DNA of 64,000 bases, taken from NCBI GenBank assembly GCA_019416455.1, contig DXXG01000015.1, positions 103,345 to 167,344 on the forward strand, written 5' to 3'. Below are positions 56,834-64,000 of this stretch, one piece after another. Numbering within the stretch: position 1 is the stretch's first letter; each line of letters starts with the position of its first letter. The notes under the pieces are model-generated. The model was not told the origin of the DNA, searched no databases, and saw nothing but the letters and a program-made list of their open reading frames with translations. Both the position numbers and the translations under genes were made by a program. Source of the DNA: Clostridiales bacterium (GTDB taxonomy: Bacteria; Bacillota; Clostridia; Oscillospirales; Acutalibacteraceae).

Positions 56834-58129
56834 ATGACCTACGAAGAGGCATTGGATAATGTATATGGCCGGTTGGTGTTCGGCATCAAGCCGGGACTAG
56901 AGCGCATCGGCGCATTGTTGGAGCGTTTGGGCAGCCCACAAAAGAAGTTGAAGTTCGTCCACGTGGCGGGCACCAACGGCAAGGGCACCTGTTCTACTCT
57001 GGCGGCTTCCGCGCTGAAGGAGTGCGGCTTGCGGGTGGGACTTTACACCTCGCCTTACGTGCTGGAATTCCGGGAACGGTTCCAGATCGACGGAGAGATG
57101 ATCCCCAAGGAAGAGCTGGTCCAGGAAGTGGAAACGCTGGCACCCATCGCCGACGAGTTTGAGCGGAACGGGGACCAGGTGACGGAGTTTGAGTACATCA
57201 CCGCCTTGGCCCTTCACTGGTTTGCCCGGCGGCAGTGCGACATCGTGGTGCTGGAAGTGGGCATGGGTGGCCGGTTTGACGCCACCAATATCATTGATGT
57301 GCCGGAAGTGGCGGCCATCATGTCCATCTCTCTGGACCACACTGCCATTTTGGGTGACACTTTGGAGAAGATCGCATTTGAAAAAGCGGGTATCCTGAAA
57401 GAGGGCGGCCGCCTGGTGCTGTATCCCCAGCAGGCCCCGGAGGTCAGGAAAGAGTTGGAGGATATCTGCAAAGAGCGTCATGTGGAGCTGCTGGTGCCGG
57501 ATCTGTCCCGAGTGAAGGAACTGGACCGCTCCATCCACGGCACCACTTTCCAGGTGGGTGATCTGACGCTGCGCACGCCTTTCCTGGGAGAGCATCAGGT
57601 AAGAAATGCCGTCACCGCCTTGGAGGTGCTGCGAGTGCTCCAGGAGCGGGGCTGGCCTGTCACAGAGGAAGGAATCCGGAATGGCTTTGAGAAAGCTTTC
57701 ATCCCCGCCCGAATGGAGGTTATTTCCCAGAAGCCTCTGTGTCTGCTGGACGGAGGCCACAACCCTGGCTGCGCCATGGCTCTGCGGGATGCCTTGGAGC
57801 AGTTCGTGCCCCAGCGGAAGGTGGCCATTATGGGAATGATGTCCGACAAGGATAGCCGTGAGACCCTGCGGACTTTGGGACCCTTGTTCTCCCAGATCGT
57901 AGCCGTGGCGCCGGAAGGCCTGCGGGCCCTGCCGGCTCAGGAATTGGCGAAAGTGGCCCGGGAATTTTGTCCCAAGGTGATCCCTGCTGGTTCCTGCCGG
58001 GAAGCGTTGGCTTTGGCGGTGCGTGCCATGGGGGAGGACGGCGCTTTGGTGGTGTGCGGGTCCTTCTACCTGGCCGGGGAGATCCGGGAGATGCTCCGGG
58101 AAAAAATGGAGAAATTCCATGGCGGCTGA
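56834..58129 (+). CDS. folC: folylpolyglutamate/dihydrofolate synthase
   Basis: A 431-residue Mur-ligase-like enzyme: YGRLVFGIKPGLERI, P-loop HVAGTNGKGTCST (43-55), folate loop LYTSPYVLEFRERFQIDG, EVGMGGRFDATNII and SLDHTAILGDTLEKIAFEKAGI, then C-terminal LDGGHNPG. Adds glutamate to folates (and possibly makes dihydrofolate). ATG at 56834 lies nine bases after AGGAGG; an ATG at 56828 is too close to that site. It is under a ZTP riboswitch, which ties polyglutamylation to one-carbon shortage. Terminator at 58187-58230. Confidence 0.95.
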   Translation: MTYEEALDNVYGRLVFGIKPGLERIGALLERLGSPQKKLKFVHVAGTNGKGTCSTLAASALKECGLRVGLYTSPYVLEFRERFQIDGEMIPKEELVQEVETLAPIADEFERNGDQVTEFEYITALALHWFARRQCDIVVLEVGMGGRFDATNIIDVPEVAAIMSISLDHTAILGDTLEKIAFEKAGILKEGGRLVLYPQQAPEVRKELEDICKERHVELLVPDLSRVKELDRSIHGTTFQVGDLTLRTPFLGEHQVRNAVTALEVLRVLQERGWPVTEEGIRNGFEKAFIPARMEVISQKPLCLLDGGHNPGCAMALRDALEQFVPQRKVAIMGMMSDKDSRETLRTLGPLFSQIVAVAPEGLRALPAQELAKVAREFCPKVIPAGSCREALALAVRAMGEDGALVVCGSFYLAGEIREMLREKMEKFHGG

Positions 58130-58186
58130 CAGACTTTGGCAAAAAATTTAAGAGACCCTTTGTAAAATAGACGCAAAGGGCGAAAC

Positions 58187-58230
58187 AAAGGCTTTTGGAA
58201 AAGGTGAACCCTTTTGCAAAAGCCTTTTTT
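58187..58230 (+). terminator. intrinsic terminator after folC
   Basis: AAAGGCTTTTG and CAAAAGCC-TTT pair, followed by TTTTTT. It lies only about 40 bases before spoIIAA. Confidence 0.8.
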
Positions 58231-58271
58231 CTTTGCTTATTTGGAACGTGAAGAGGAAAGGAAGGAACAAC

Positions 58272-58589
58272 ATGAGTGTACAGCTCAGTTATAAGGAAGG
58301 GGTGCTGACCGCCCGGCTTTCCGGGGAGATCGATCATCACTCCGCCCGGGAGATGCGGGAAGCCATCGACGATACGGCCCAAAAGGTGAAGCCCAAATGC
58401 CTGCGGCTGGATTTTTCCCAGGTGCCGTTTATGGACAGCTCCGGAATCGGGCTGATCTTAGGCAGGGTGCGGTTGCTGCAATTTTGGAAGGGCCGGGTGG
58501 TGCTTTCAGGGCTTTCTCCCAATCTGGGGAAGATGGTGGAGCTCTCAGGCATCGGTAACCTGGCGGCTATTGAAAGGAGGGCGGGCTGA
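58272..58589 (+). CDS. spoIIAA: anti-sigma F factor antagonist
   Basis: A 105-residue STAS-domain protein with the phosphorylation loop VPFMDSSGIGLILGR; Ser57 corresponds to Ser58 of the Bacillus protein. When unphosphorylated it binds SpoIIAB and frees sigma F in the forespore. GGAAGG precedes the ATG at 58272. First gene of the conserved spoIIA operon. The promoter should be read by sigma H, but I could not identify clear -35/-10 elements between the folC terminator and this gene. Confidence 0.93.
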   Translation: MSVQLSYKEGVLTARLSGEIDHHSAREMREAIDDTAQKVKPKCLRLDFSQVPFMDSSGIGLILGRVRLLQFWKGRVVLSGLSPNLGKMVELSGIGNLAAIERRAG

Positions 58590-59020
58590 TGAAACCCCTG
58601 AATCAAACCCAGATCAGTTTTACTTCCAACTCCGTCAATGAGAGCTTTGGTCGGGCGGTAGTGGCGGCATTTCTGGCCCAGCTGGATCCCACGGTGGCGG
58701 ATCTCACCGACATGAAAACCGCTGTGTCCGAGGCGGTGACCAATGCTATTGTTCACGGTTACCGGGACAAGCTGGGGATCGTTTACATAACGGTGAAGAT
58801 TTTTGAAAACGGCAAAGCTGTGGTCCGAGTGCGTGACAAGGGCTGCGGTATCCCGGATATCCAGAAGGCCATGGAGCCTCTGTACACCACCGGAGGAGAG
58901 GAGCGGGCCGGACTTGGCTTCGCGGTAATGCAGAGTTTCTGCGACAGCGTGCGGGTGACCTCCACGGTGGGCCGGGGCACCAGCGTGACCCTGACCAAGT
59001 ATTTTGAGCCCAAAGAGTGA
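58589..59020 (+). CDS. spoIIAB: anti-sigma F factor (serine kinase)
   Basis: A 143-residue GHKL kinase: N box SEAVTNAIVHGY, G1 box VRDKGCGIPD and the lid/G2 region GEERAGLGFAVMQSF. Phosphorylates SpoIIAA and holds sigma F inactive in the predivisional cell. The ATG overlaps the stop of spoIIAA by one base (TGATG), so the two are co-translated. Standard length and order for the family. Confidence 0.94.
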   Translation: MKPLNQTQISFTSNSVNESFGRAVVAAFLAQLDPTVADLTDMKTAVSEAVTNAIVHGYRDKLGIVYITVKIFENGKAVVRVRDKGCGIPDIQKAMEPLYTTGGEERAGLGFAVMQSFCDSVRVTSTVGRGTSVTLTKYFEPKE

Positions 59021-59672
59021 CCGGGATGCCTGCCGCAGGGCGGTGGAGGAGAACATCGGCCTGGTCCACCTGTGTGCCCGGCGGTTTATGGGACGGGGAG
59101 TGGAGTATGACGACCTGTTCCAGGCGGGGTGTGTAGGGCTGATCAAAGCTGCGGAGAATTTCGACACCACCCGGGGCGTGAAGTTCTCCACCTACGCTGT
59201 GCCGGTGATCCTGGGCGAGGTGCGCCGCCTTTTCCGGGACGGGGGCGCTCTGCGGGTCTCCCGGGGCCTGCGGGATTTGGGGAAACGCGCTCTGGAAGAG
59301 GCGGACCGCCTCCGGCAGGAGACCGGAAAAAGCCCTGGCGTGGTGGAGATCGCCCAACGGCTGGAGGTGTCCGTGGAGAAAGCCGCGCTGGCTCTGGGGG
59401 TAGGTCAAGCTCCCGTCTCTCTCACTGACGGCGAGGAGGGCGGTGACCTGGATATACCGGTGGAGGCCCCTGAGGAGCGAATGACCGAACGGCTCACCCT
59501 GTATCAGATCATCCGCACTTTGGAGGAGCGGGACCAAAAGCTGATCCAGTACCGATACTTCCAGGGCAAGACCCAGACAGAGACCGCCAATCTTTTGGGT
59601 ATGACCCAGGTGCAGGTCAGCCGCCGGGAGAAAAAGCTTCTCACGTACATGCGCGCTGCCTTCGACCAATAG
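59004..59672 (+). CDS. sigF: RNA polymerase sigma factor F
   Basis: About 222 residues: region 2 (ENIGLVHLCARRFMGRGVEYDDLFQAGCVGLIKAAENFD, split over residues 16-54) and KFSTYAVPVILGEVRR, region 3, and region 4 (LIQYRYFQGKTQTETANLLGMTQVQVSRREKK). Directs forespore gene expression early in sporulation. The TTG at 59004 overlaps spoIIAB by 17 bases and has no clear ribosome site, so the start is uncertain; translational coupling is likely. Also known as spoIIAC. Third gene of the operon, followed by a terminator. Confidence 0.93.
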   Translation: MSPKSDRDACRRAVEENIGLVHLCARRFMGRGVEYDDLFQAGCVGLIKAAENFDTTRGVKFSTYAVPVILGEVRRLFRDGGALRVSRGLRDLGKRALEEADRLRQETGKSPGVVEIAQRLEVSVEKAALALGVGQAPVSLTDGEEGGDLDIPVEAPEERMTERLTLYQIIRTLEERDQKLIQYRYFQGKTQTETANLLGMTQVQVSRREKKLLTYMRAAFDQ

Positions 59673-59715
59673 AGAACGCCCCGTCTTTCCCTCAAGGAAA
59701 GGCGAGGCGTTTTTG
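59673..59715. terminator. bidirectional terminator after sigF
   Basis: AACGCC...CTTTCC and GGAAAG...GGCGTT pair in two blocks, followed by TTTT; it also faces the end of the convergent acetyltransferase gene. Confidence 0.75.
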
Positions 59716-59717
59716 AT

Positions 59718-60308
59718 TCACAGATAATAGGATGTCCCGGACTTTTTGGGTTTTCGGTCCGTGGGGAGCAGGGAGTAGAGGGTCAGGTCTACGATGCCCT
59801 TGTCTGGCCACAGGAACCCTTCCCGGATAGTACCTTCTTTCACGAAGCCGCACCGTTCCAGAACCAGCACTGCCCGGTAGTTGATGGGCAGGACGTAACA
59901 CTGGATCCGGTGGACGCCTACGGTTTGGAATAGGTAATCCACTGTGGCCCGCACCGCGGCAGAGGCGTATCCTTGACCGGTGAATTCTTGGCTGAGAATG
60001 ACCGACAGAGTGACGCACTGGATCTGAGTGTCAATGTGGGAGATCTCCATCAACCCCACCAGTTTGTTCAGAGTGGAGTAGATCCCCAGCACTACGCCCC
60101 GGCGCTCCCGAAACATGGCCTCGAATTGTCGCAGCTTGGCGCCGCACTCTCTGGGTGTTACCAAAGCGGCCTCCGGGGTGAACCGGTGACTGTCCTCGTC
60201 GCTGAGGATCTGCCAAAGAGCGTCCAGATCCATATCTGTCACACGGGTCAGGGTGACTTTTTCGCTGCTGATAAAGGGATAACTGGAAAACAACAAGGAG
60301 CTTTTCAC
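59718..60308 (-). CDS. RimJ/RimL-like GNAT acetyltransferase
   Basis: A 196-residue GNAT of the Acetyltransf_3 type: VTLTRVTDMDLDALW, acetyl-CoA loop SQEFTGQGYASAAVRA and C-terminal INYRAVLVLERCGFVKEGTIRE. Likely acetylates a protein N-terminus or a small amine; substrate unknown. GTG at 60308 lies eight bases after AAGGAG. The frame stays open to 60563, but that part overlaps the HAD phosphatase gene in another frame and is not coding. Second gene after the HAD gene, 26 bases apart. Confidence 0.88.
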   Translation of the reverse strand: MKSSLLFSSYPFISSEKVTLTRVTDMDLDALWQILSDEDSHRFTPEAALVTPRECGAKLRQFEAMFRERRGVVLGIYSTLNKLVGLMEISHIDTQIQCVTLSVILSQEFTGQGYASAAVRATVDYLFQTVGVHRIQCYVLPINYRAVLVLERCGFVKEGTIREGFLWPDKGIVDLTLYSLLPTDRKPKKSGTSYYL

Positions 60309-60334
60309 AGCGCCGTCTCCTTTCTGCTGAGCAA

Positions 60335-60961
60335 TCAATCCTCCAAAAGCTTCAAAAGCGCATGGGGGCTTTCCACTTCCTGAGCGCCGGTGACTTTCCC
60401 GAAGCCATAGGCCGCGTGAAGGAAAGGCACTCCGGCTTGCGCGGAAGCCTCCTGGTCCAGGATGGTATCCCCTACATAGACGGGACGTTCCAGACCGTTG
60501 CGTTCTACGATAAGCCGGATGTTTTCCCCTTTGGGTCTGCCGGTGCGGCCGATGCATTCCCAATCTTGGAAATACTTGTGGAGTTTATGGCCGTCCAGGA
60601 AACTGGGGATATATTCTGTGTTGCAGTTGCTGACGATGAAAAGGGGTACTTTCCGGGAGAGCTGTTCCAAGGTCTCCTCCATTTGGGGGTAGAGCCTGCC
60701 GCCGTGTTCCCGGAGATAATCCGTCTCCACTTCACAGCACCGCTGGAAAAGCTCCATGTGCCGCTGAGGGGATAAGCTGGGATACAAGGTGGCCATCAAG
60801 TCCTCCGCAGTCATGCCCATGACCTTTTCCAACTGTTCCTTGGTGGGAGGGGCCTCCACGTCGGGGGCGTCCTTCAGCGCCATGGCCCAGGAGATCTGGA
60901 GGGCCTCTGTGGCATCCCATAAGGTGCCGTCCAGATCAAATAAGATGCTGTCGTATCTCAA
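60335..60961 (-). CDS. HAD superfamily hydrolase (phosphoglycolate phosphatase-like)
   Basis: A 208-residue HAD phosphatase: motif I FDLDGTLWDA, motif II IVSNCN, motif III GRPKGENI with its Lys, motif IV YVGDTILDQEAS, with a helical cap after motif I. Acts on small phosphate esters such as phosphoglycolate or a nucleotide; the exact substrate is not readable. TTG at 60961 lies eight bases after AGGAG. First gene of a two-gene operon with the acetyltransferase, from a clear promoter. Confidence 0.9.
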   Translation of the reverse strand: MRYDSILFDLDGTLWDATEALQISWAMALKDAPDVEAPPTKEQLEKVMGMTAEDLMATLYPSLSPQRHMELFQRCCEVETDYLREHGGRLYPQMEETLEQLSRKVPLFIVSNCNTEYIPSFLDGHKLHKYFQDWECIGRTGRPKGENIRLIVERNGLERPVYVGDTILDQEASAQAGVPFLHAAYGFGKVTGAQEVESPHALLKLLED

Positions 60962-60999
60962 TGGAGTAACTCCTTTCTTCTTGCAAGTTTCTGCCCTCT

Positions 61000-61028
61000 A
61001 TTATAGCGAATGTCCCGGTAGTTTTCAA
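61000..61028 (-). promoter_or_regulatory. sigma-A promoter of the HAD operon
   Basis: Minus strand TTGAAA (61028-61023), 17 base spacer, TATAAT (61005-61000). Confidence 0.8.
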
Positions 61029-61134
61029 GAAAGGTCCAAAAAACGGGCCCCGTAAGGGAGTCACTTCGTAAGGATGCATCCCTTTTGTCATCCTTCGGGT
61101 TGTTATAAAATATGATGACTTGCCGAAAGTTGTA

Positions 61135-61163
61135 TAGACTCAATTCTCGTTATGCGCTATACT
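61135..61163 (+). promoter_or_regulatory. possible promoter of the AT-rich acetyltransferase gene
   Basis: TAGACT (61135-61140), 17 base spacer, TATACT (61158-61163). Confidence 0.5.
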
Positions 61164-61199
61164 CATGGTAAGACAAGCGGAAATTTGCGGAGGTTCTAT

Positions 61200-61637
61200 A
61201 TGGTTAGAGAGATTAAAGAAAACGAGCTAAACGAATTGTTAAATTTGTATTTATATTTACATGAGAAATTTGTGCCGGAAATTACTGAACAGTTGAAAAA
61301 CACATGGGAAACGATTATGAAAGATAAAAATCATCACATTATTGTAAATGAGGTTGGTAATAAAATAGTATCCTCTTGTGTTTGCGTAATTATCCCAAAT
61401 TTAACAAGAAATGTCAGACCGTACGCATTGATAGAAAATGTTGTTACCCGTGAAGATTACCGTGGCAAGGGGTATGCGACGGAATGCTTGAATTATGCAA
61501 AAAAAATTGCAGAAAAGGAAAATTGTTATAAAATGATGTTGCTCACTGGTTCAAAGGAAGATGCAACACTTAAATTTTATCGTAATGCAGGCTATAACAG
61601 TAGTGATAAAACCGCTTTTATTCAATGGCTTGAATAG
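61200..61637 (+). CDS. GNAT acetyltransferase in AT-rich, probably acquired DNA
   Basis: A 145-residue GNAT: acetyl-CoA loop TREDYRGKGYATECLNYA and LTGSKEDATLKFYRNAGY. Codons are markedly A/T-ending (many AAA, AAT, TTA, GAA), unlike all neighbours, a sign of horizontal transfer from a low-GC Firmicute. GGAGG lies before the ATG at 61200; the frame open upstream from 61152 covers the promoter. Function could be antibiotic, peptide or amine acetylation; the substrate is not evident. It is followed by a GC-rich hairpin at 61745. Confidence 0.87.
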   Translation: MVREIKENELNELLNLYLYLHEKFVPEITEQLKNTWETIMKDKNHHIIVNEVGNKIVSSCVCVIIPNLTRNVRPYALIENVVTREDYRGKGYATECLNYAKKIAEKENCYKMMLLTGSKEDATLKFYRNAGYNSSDKTAFIQWLE

Positions 61638-61744
61638 ATTACATCACCTCCCGTTTATCAAGAAATTCAGAATATGGGATTATACCAGTACGGTTGTGTC
61701 CACAGGTATAACGAGCATCGGATTTTGATACCAAAATCCAACAT

Positions 61745-61774
61745 TGGGGCACCTTCCTTACGGAAGGTGCCCCA
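61745..61774. repeat. 13 bp perfect inverted repeat
   Basis: TGGGGCACCTTCC (61745-61757) and GGAAGGTGCCCCA (61762-61774), loop TTAC. Neither side has a good T tract, so it is more like a dispersed palindromic element than a terminator. It lies between the acquired gene and metA. Confidence 0.6.
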
Positions 61775-61799
61775 ACCGAGGTCCGTTTCATTTTGGAGA

Positions 61800-62711
61800 T
61801 CAGGTCAAAAAGTCGTAAGGGGTCTGCTGATACACATAGTAATTCAGCCAGTTGGCAACCAACAGATGGGCGTTGCTCCGCCAAGTAAAAGGCGGAGTCT
61901 TGGTGTCGTCATCGTCGGGGAAATAGTGATAGGGCACTTTGGGGTTCAATCCTTTATTGATATCCCGGAAATATTCCTTTGCCAAAGTGTCCCGGTCGTA
62001 TTCCGCGTGGCCGGTGACAAAGATCTGCCGTCCATCCCGGTCGGTGACAATGTGGAGCCCCGCCATATCGGATACCGCCAGGGGAATCAGTTCCGGATGG
62101 CGTTTGATATCCTCCAGCCGCACCTCCGTGTAACGGGAGTGGGGCGCGAAGTAGTTGTCATCAAAGCCCCGCATCAAAGGATGGTAAGGGTTGAGCACCG
62201 TATGGTTATAAATGCCGCTCAGCTTTTCGGGCAGAGGGTACTTGGGAATTCCATAATGATAGTACAGCCCCGCCTGAGCTCCCCAGCAGATATGCAGCAC
62301 AGAATAGACGTTGCTCTTGCTCCACTCCATGATCCGGCACATCTCGTCCCAATAGTCCACCTCTTCAAAGGGAAGCTGCTCTACAGGGGCGCCGGTAATG
62401 ATCATGCCATCGAACTTCTGGTCCTTCACGTCCTCAAAAGTCTTATAGAAGGTATTCAAATGATAGGAGCTTGTGTTCTTGCTCACGTGGGTGGCCGTAT
62501 GGAGAAGTTCCACGTCCACCTGCAAGGGGGAATTACTTAAAAGACGAAGAAGCTGCGTTTCTGTTTCGATCTTAGTAGGCATTAGATTCAGAATGGCAAT
62601 CTTTAAAGGACGAATGTCTTGAAGATTGGCTCGTTCATGAGTCATCACAAAGATGTTCTCGCCTTCTAATACCTCAATGGCAGGAAGGTCTGCTTGAATT
62701 CGAATGGGCAT
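61800..62711 (-). CDS. metA: homoserine O-acetyltransferase (MetA type)
   Basis: A 304-residue MetA-family enzyme: LNLMPTKIETETQLLRLL, catalytic Cys142 in HICWGAQAGLYYHY, and VTGHAEYDRDTLA with the catalytic His and Glu. Residue 111 is Glu (TGAPVEQLPF), the residue reported to favour acetyl-CoA over succinyl-CoA in Bacillus cereus MetA, so acetylation is predicted despite the older succinyltransferase name. First step from homoserine to methionine. ATG at 62711 follows AAAGGCGTG. Upstream is a long leader region with TATAAT boxes on the minus strand but no SAM riboswitch that I can recognise. Confidence 0.93.
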   Translation of the reverse strand: MPIRIQADLPAIEVLEGENIFVMTHERANLQDIRPLKIAILNLMPTKIETETQLLRLLSNSPLQVDVELLHTATHVSKNTSSYHLNTFYKTFEDVKDQKFDGMIITGAPVEQLPFEEVDYWDEMCRIMEWSKSNVYSVLHICWGAQAGLYYHYGIPKYPLPEKLSGIYNHTVLNPYHPLMRGFDDNYFAPHSRYTEVRLEDIKRHPELIPLAVSDMAGLHIVTDRDGRQIFVTGHAEYDRDTLAKEYFRDINKGLNPKVPYHYFPDDDDTKTPPFTWRSNAHLLVANWLNYYVYQQTPYDFLT

Positions 62712-62805
62712 GGGATCACGCCTTTCTATATATAGTAGCAAAAATAGGATCATCAGCCAGAAAGGGTAGAAACAGAAAGAACTCTTGAAGAGGAAGAATA
62801 ATCAG

Positions 62806-62835
62806 TTGACCTTTTGGCAGATTAAATGGTATAAT
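62806..62835 (+). promoter_or_regulatory. first promoter upstream of the rRNA operon
   Basis: TTGACC (62806-62811), 18 base spacer, TATAAT (62830-62835). It would transcribe the structured stretch that follows. Confidence 0.65.
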
Positions 62836-62841
62836 AGAACA

Positions 62842-63000
62842 ACCTCATAGAAATGAGGCGCCATATAATGGAAAAAGAGAAGCGGCACTGTCGCTTTCTA
62901 AACCATTATAGGGTGCAGATATTATACCATAGGGGAAATACCCTTGTACAGTAGGACTTTGGCGAAGCCAGTTCTAGGGGGTATATCCAGATGAAAACAA
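62842..63000 (+). other. highly structured gene-free stretch between metA and the rRNA promoters
   Basis: Hairpins follow one another: CCTCAT-AGAA-ATGAGG; a long arm with TATAATGG (62864-62871) and CCATTATA (62903-62910) around an inner AAGCG/CGCTT stem; and GGACT-GGC-GAA-GCC-AGTTC. The minus strand has TATAAT at 62910-62905 and 62926-62921, the latter in the same ATGGTATAATA context as the plus promoter at 62827, so divergent promoters are possible. No reading frame. Could be a structured RNA or a dispersed element. Confidence 0.45.
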
Positions 63001-63026
63001 AACTTCAAAAAAATTGAAAAAAGCTG

Positions 63027-63055
63027 TTGACATTTGGGAATTGGTGTGGTATTAT
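63027..63055 (+). promoter_or_regulatory. rRNA operon promoter P1
   Basis: TTGACA (63027-63032), 17 base spacer, TATTAT (63050-63055), followed by GCGCTCGAGAGAGAGCTC at 63062. Confidence 0.85.
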
Positions 63056-63174
63056 ATCTGAGCGCTCGAGAGAGAGCTCAAACAAGTAAAAAGGATCTGA
63101 GTTTCGACTCAGGCGAGTAACGAACAGATCCGAATTTCGAGTCGAAAGACTTGAAAAAAACTTGAAAAAAGGGC

Positions 63175-63203
63175 TTGACAATCGAAACCGAATGTGGTAA
63201 GAT
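63175..63203 (+). promoter_or_regulatory. rRNA operon promoter P2
   Basis: TTGACA (63175-63180), 17 base spacer ending AATGTGG, TAAGAT (63198-63203). Confidence 0.88.
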
Positions 63204-63324
63204 AGTCAAGCGCTCGAGAGAGAGCTCACTCAAGTAAATCAAGTTCGAAAGACGACTCAGGCGAGTAACGATGAGAACTTGAACGAAGTTCGAAAGAACT
63301 TCGAAAAAAACTTGAAAAAAGTGC

Positions 63325-63353
63325 TTGACAAACAAAACCAAATGTGGTAAGAT
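63325..63353 (+). promoter_or_regulatory. rRNA operon promoter P3
   Basis: TTGACA (63325-63330), 17 base spacer ending AATGTGG, TAAGAT (63348-63353); a near copy of P2, 150 bp further on. Confidence 0.88.
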
Positions 63354-63390
63354 AGTCAAGCGCTCGAGAGAAAAGCTCGAGAGCGAAGGA

Positions 63391-63408
63391 CCTTGAAAAT
63401 TAAACAAC
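63391..63408 (+). promoter_or_regulatory. boxA-like antitermination site
   Basis: CCTTGAAAATTAAACAAC resembles the CTTTGAAAACTAAACA sequence found in Firmicute rRNA leaders, between the last promoter and the 16S gene. Confidence 0.5.
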
Positions 63409-63563
63409 GAAACGAAAGAAGGACCCGTGATTTCTGAGAGTTTTAACTCAAGGAATTACAGGAAACGGAACCTAAAAAAATCCGTAAATGAAGCTAACGC
63501 TTCGAAATGAGCTTAACAAAAGCTCTAAGATTTGATTTAAAGCCGAAAGGTTTTAGATACCAT

Positions 63564-64000
<437 letters not shown>

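Larger units (their letters stand above)
63062..63377 (+). repeat. tandem promoter-leader units of about 150 bp
   Basis: Copies of a unit follow each promoter: GCGCTCGAGAGAGAGCTC at 63062 and 63210, and a variant at 63360; an ACTCAGGCGAGTAACGA block; and AAACTTGAAAAAAG(T/G)GC before the next TTGACA. Spacing is 148 and 150 bp. The blocks form small hairpins. Confidence 0.8.

Noticed and set aside
53938..56835. Open frame of 965 codons on the minus strand opposite valS
   Set aside because: Shadow of the valS codon pattern; all functional motifs are on the plus strand.
58130..58271. Sigma-H promoter for spoIIA
   Set aside because: Expected on biological grounds, but no convincing AGGA-type -35 with GAAT-type -10 was found, so it is not annotated.
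59718..60563. 281-codon version of the acetyltransferase
   Set aside because: The first 85 codons overlap the HAD gene out of frame; GTG at 60308 with AAGGAG gives a normal-length GNAT.
61639..61884. Minus-strand 81-codon frame across the palindrome
   Set aside because: Overlaps the end of metA in another frame and is driven by the inverted repeat; no ribosome site.
62712..62930. SAM riboswitch upstream of metA
   Set aside because: None of the SAM-I or SAM-II conserved blocks can be found on the minus strand.
62842..63000. 6S RNA gene
   Set aside because: The stretch is structured and of suitable length, but it is a series of separate hairpins rather than one long stem with a central bubble, and it lacks a terminator.
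63062..63377. CRISPR array
   Set aside because: The repeats are long promoter-leader units 150 bp apart with related, not unique, intervening sequence and no cas genes.

Overview
The window is about 64 kb of a visibly GC-rich chromosome from a Gram-positive, spore-forming anaerobe of the class Clostridia, most likely the Oscillospiraceae/Ruminococcaceae group. The basis is a partial 16S rRNA gene at the right end (from about 63564), a complete spoIIAA-spoIIAB-sigF locus, a SpoIID-type protein, strong AGGAGG ribosome binding sites, frequent TTG and GTG starts, ferredoxin and rubredoxin proteins, and S-layer-homology proteins. I do not assign a genus. There is no prophage, no CRISPR array, no tRNA gene and no intact insertion sequence that I can recognise.

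Layout, left to right. 0-9 kb: an intracellular GH120 beta-xylosidase, a short promoter-to-terminator unit that may be a small RNA, a five-gene response regulator / ABC transporter / histidine kinase operon with four phased repeats in front of the transporter genes, and a peptide-binding lipoprotein. 9-13 kb: glycolysis genes pgk, tpiA and gpmI (gapA stands alone at 26.8 kb). 13-22 kb: an ABC transporter with a giant coiled-coil FtsX permease, trmL, and a three-gene unit of MORN-repeat protein, metallo-beta-lactamase-fold hydrolase and membrane protein of unknown role. 22-29 kb: MscS channel, SpoIID protein, citrate synthase, a membrane protein, gapA, an FMN-barrel protein and an AAA ATPase. 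29-35 kb: a MacAB-like export operon with two different adaptor proteins. 35-44 kb: cysK, a viroplasmin-RNase H, a MalY-type C-S lyase, a DUF362 ferredoxin, nth, glyA, rarA and a flavin reductase-rubredoxin fusion. 44-50 kb: a small lipoprotein, then cytidine deaminase / GH78 alpha-L-rhamnosidase / acetyltransferase, and a GH51 arabinofuranosidase. 50-54 kb: two divergent secreted SLH proteins (NlpC/P60-like and transglutaminase-like). 54-60 kb: valS, folC under a ZTP riboswitch, and the spoIIA operon. 60-64 kb: HAD phosphatase, two acetyltransferases (one in AT-rich, probably acquired DNA), metA, and a long multi-promoter leader into 16S rRNA.

How the genes work together. GH120, GH51 and GH78 enzymes without signal peptides point to intracellular trimming of imported xylan, arabinan and rhamnoside oligosaccharides. 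gapA, pgk, tpiA and gpmI carry the sugars through lower glycolysis. cysK, MalY and MetA (with the acetyl-CoA-type Glu at position 111) outline cysteine/methionine synthesis. glyA and folC with the ZTP switch belong to one-carbon metabolism. The two export systems and the two-component operon suggest handling of toxic peptides or drugs. Coordinates of motifs were read by eye; start codons were chosen from Shine-Dalgarno spacing and promoter positions.
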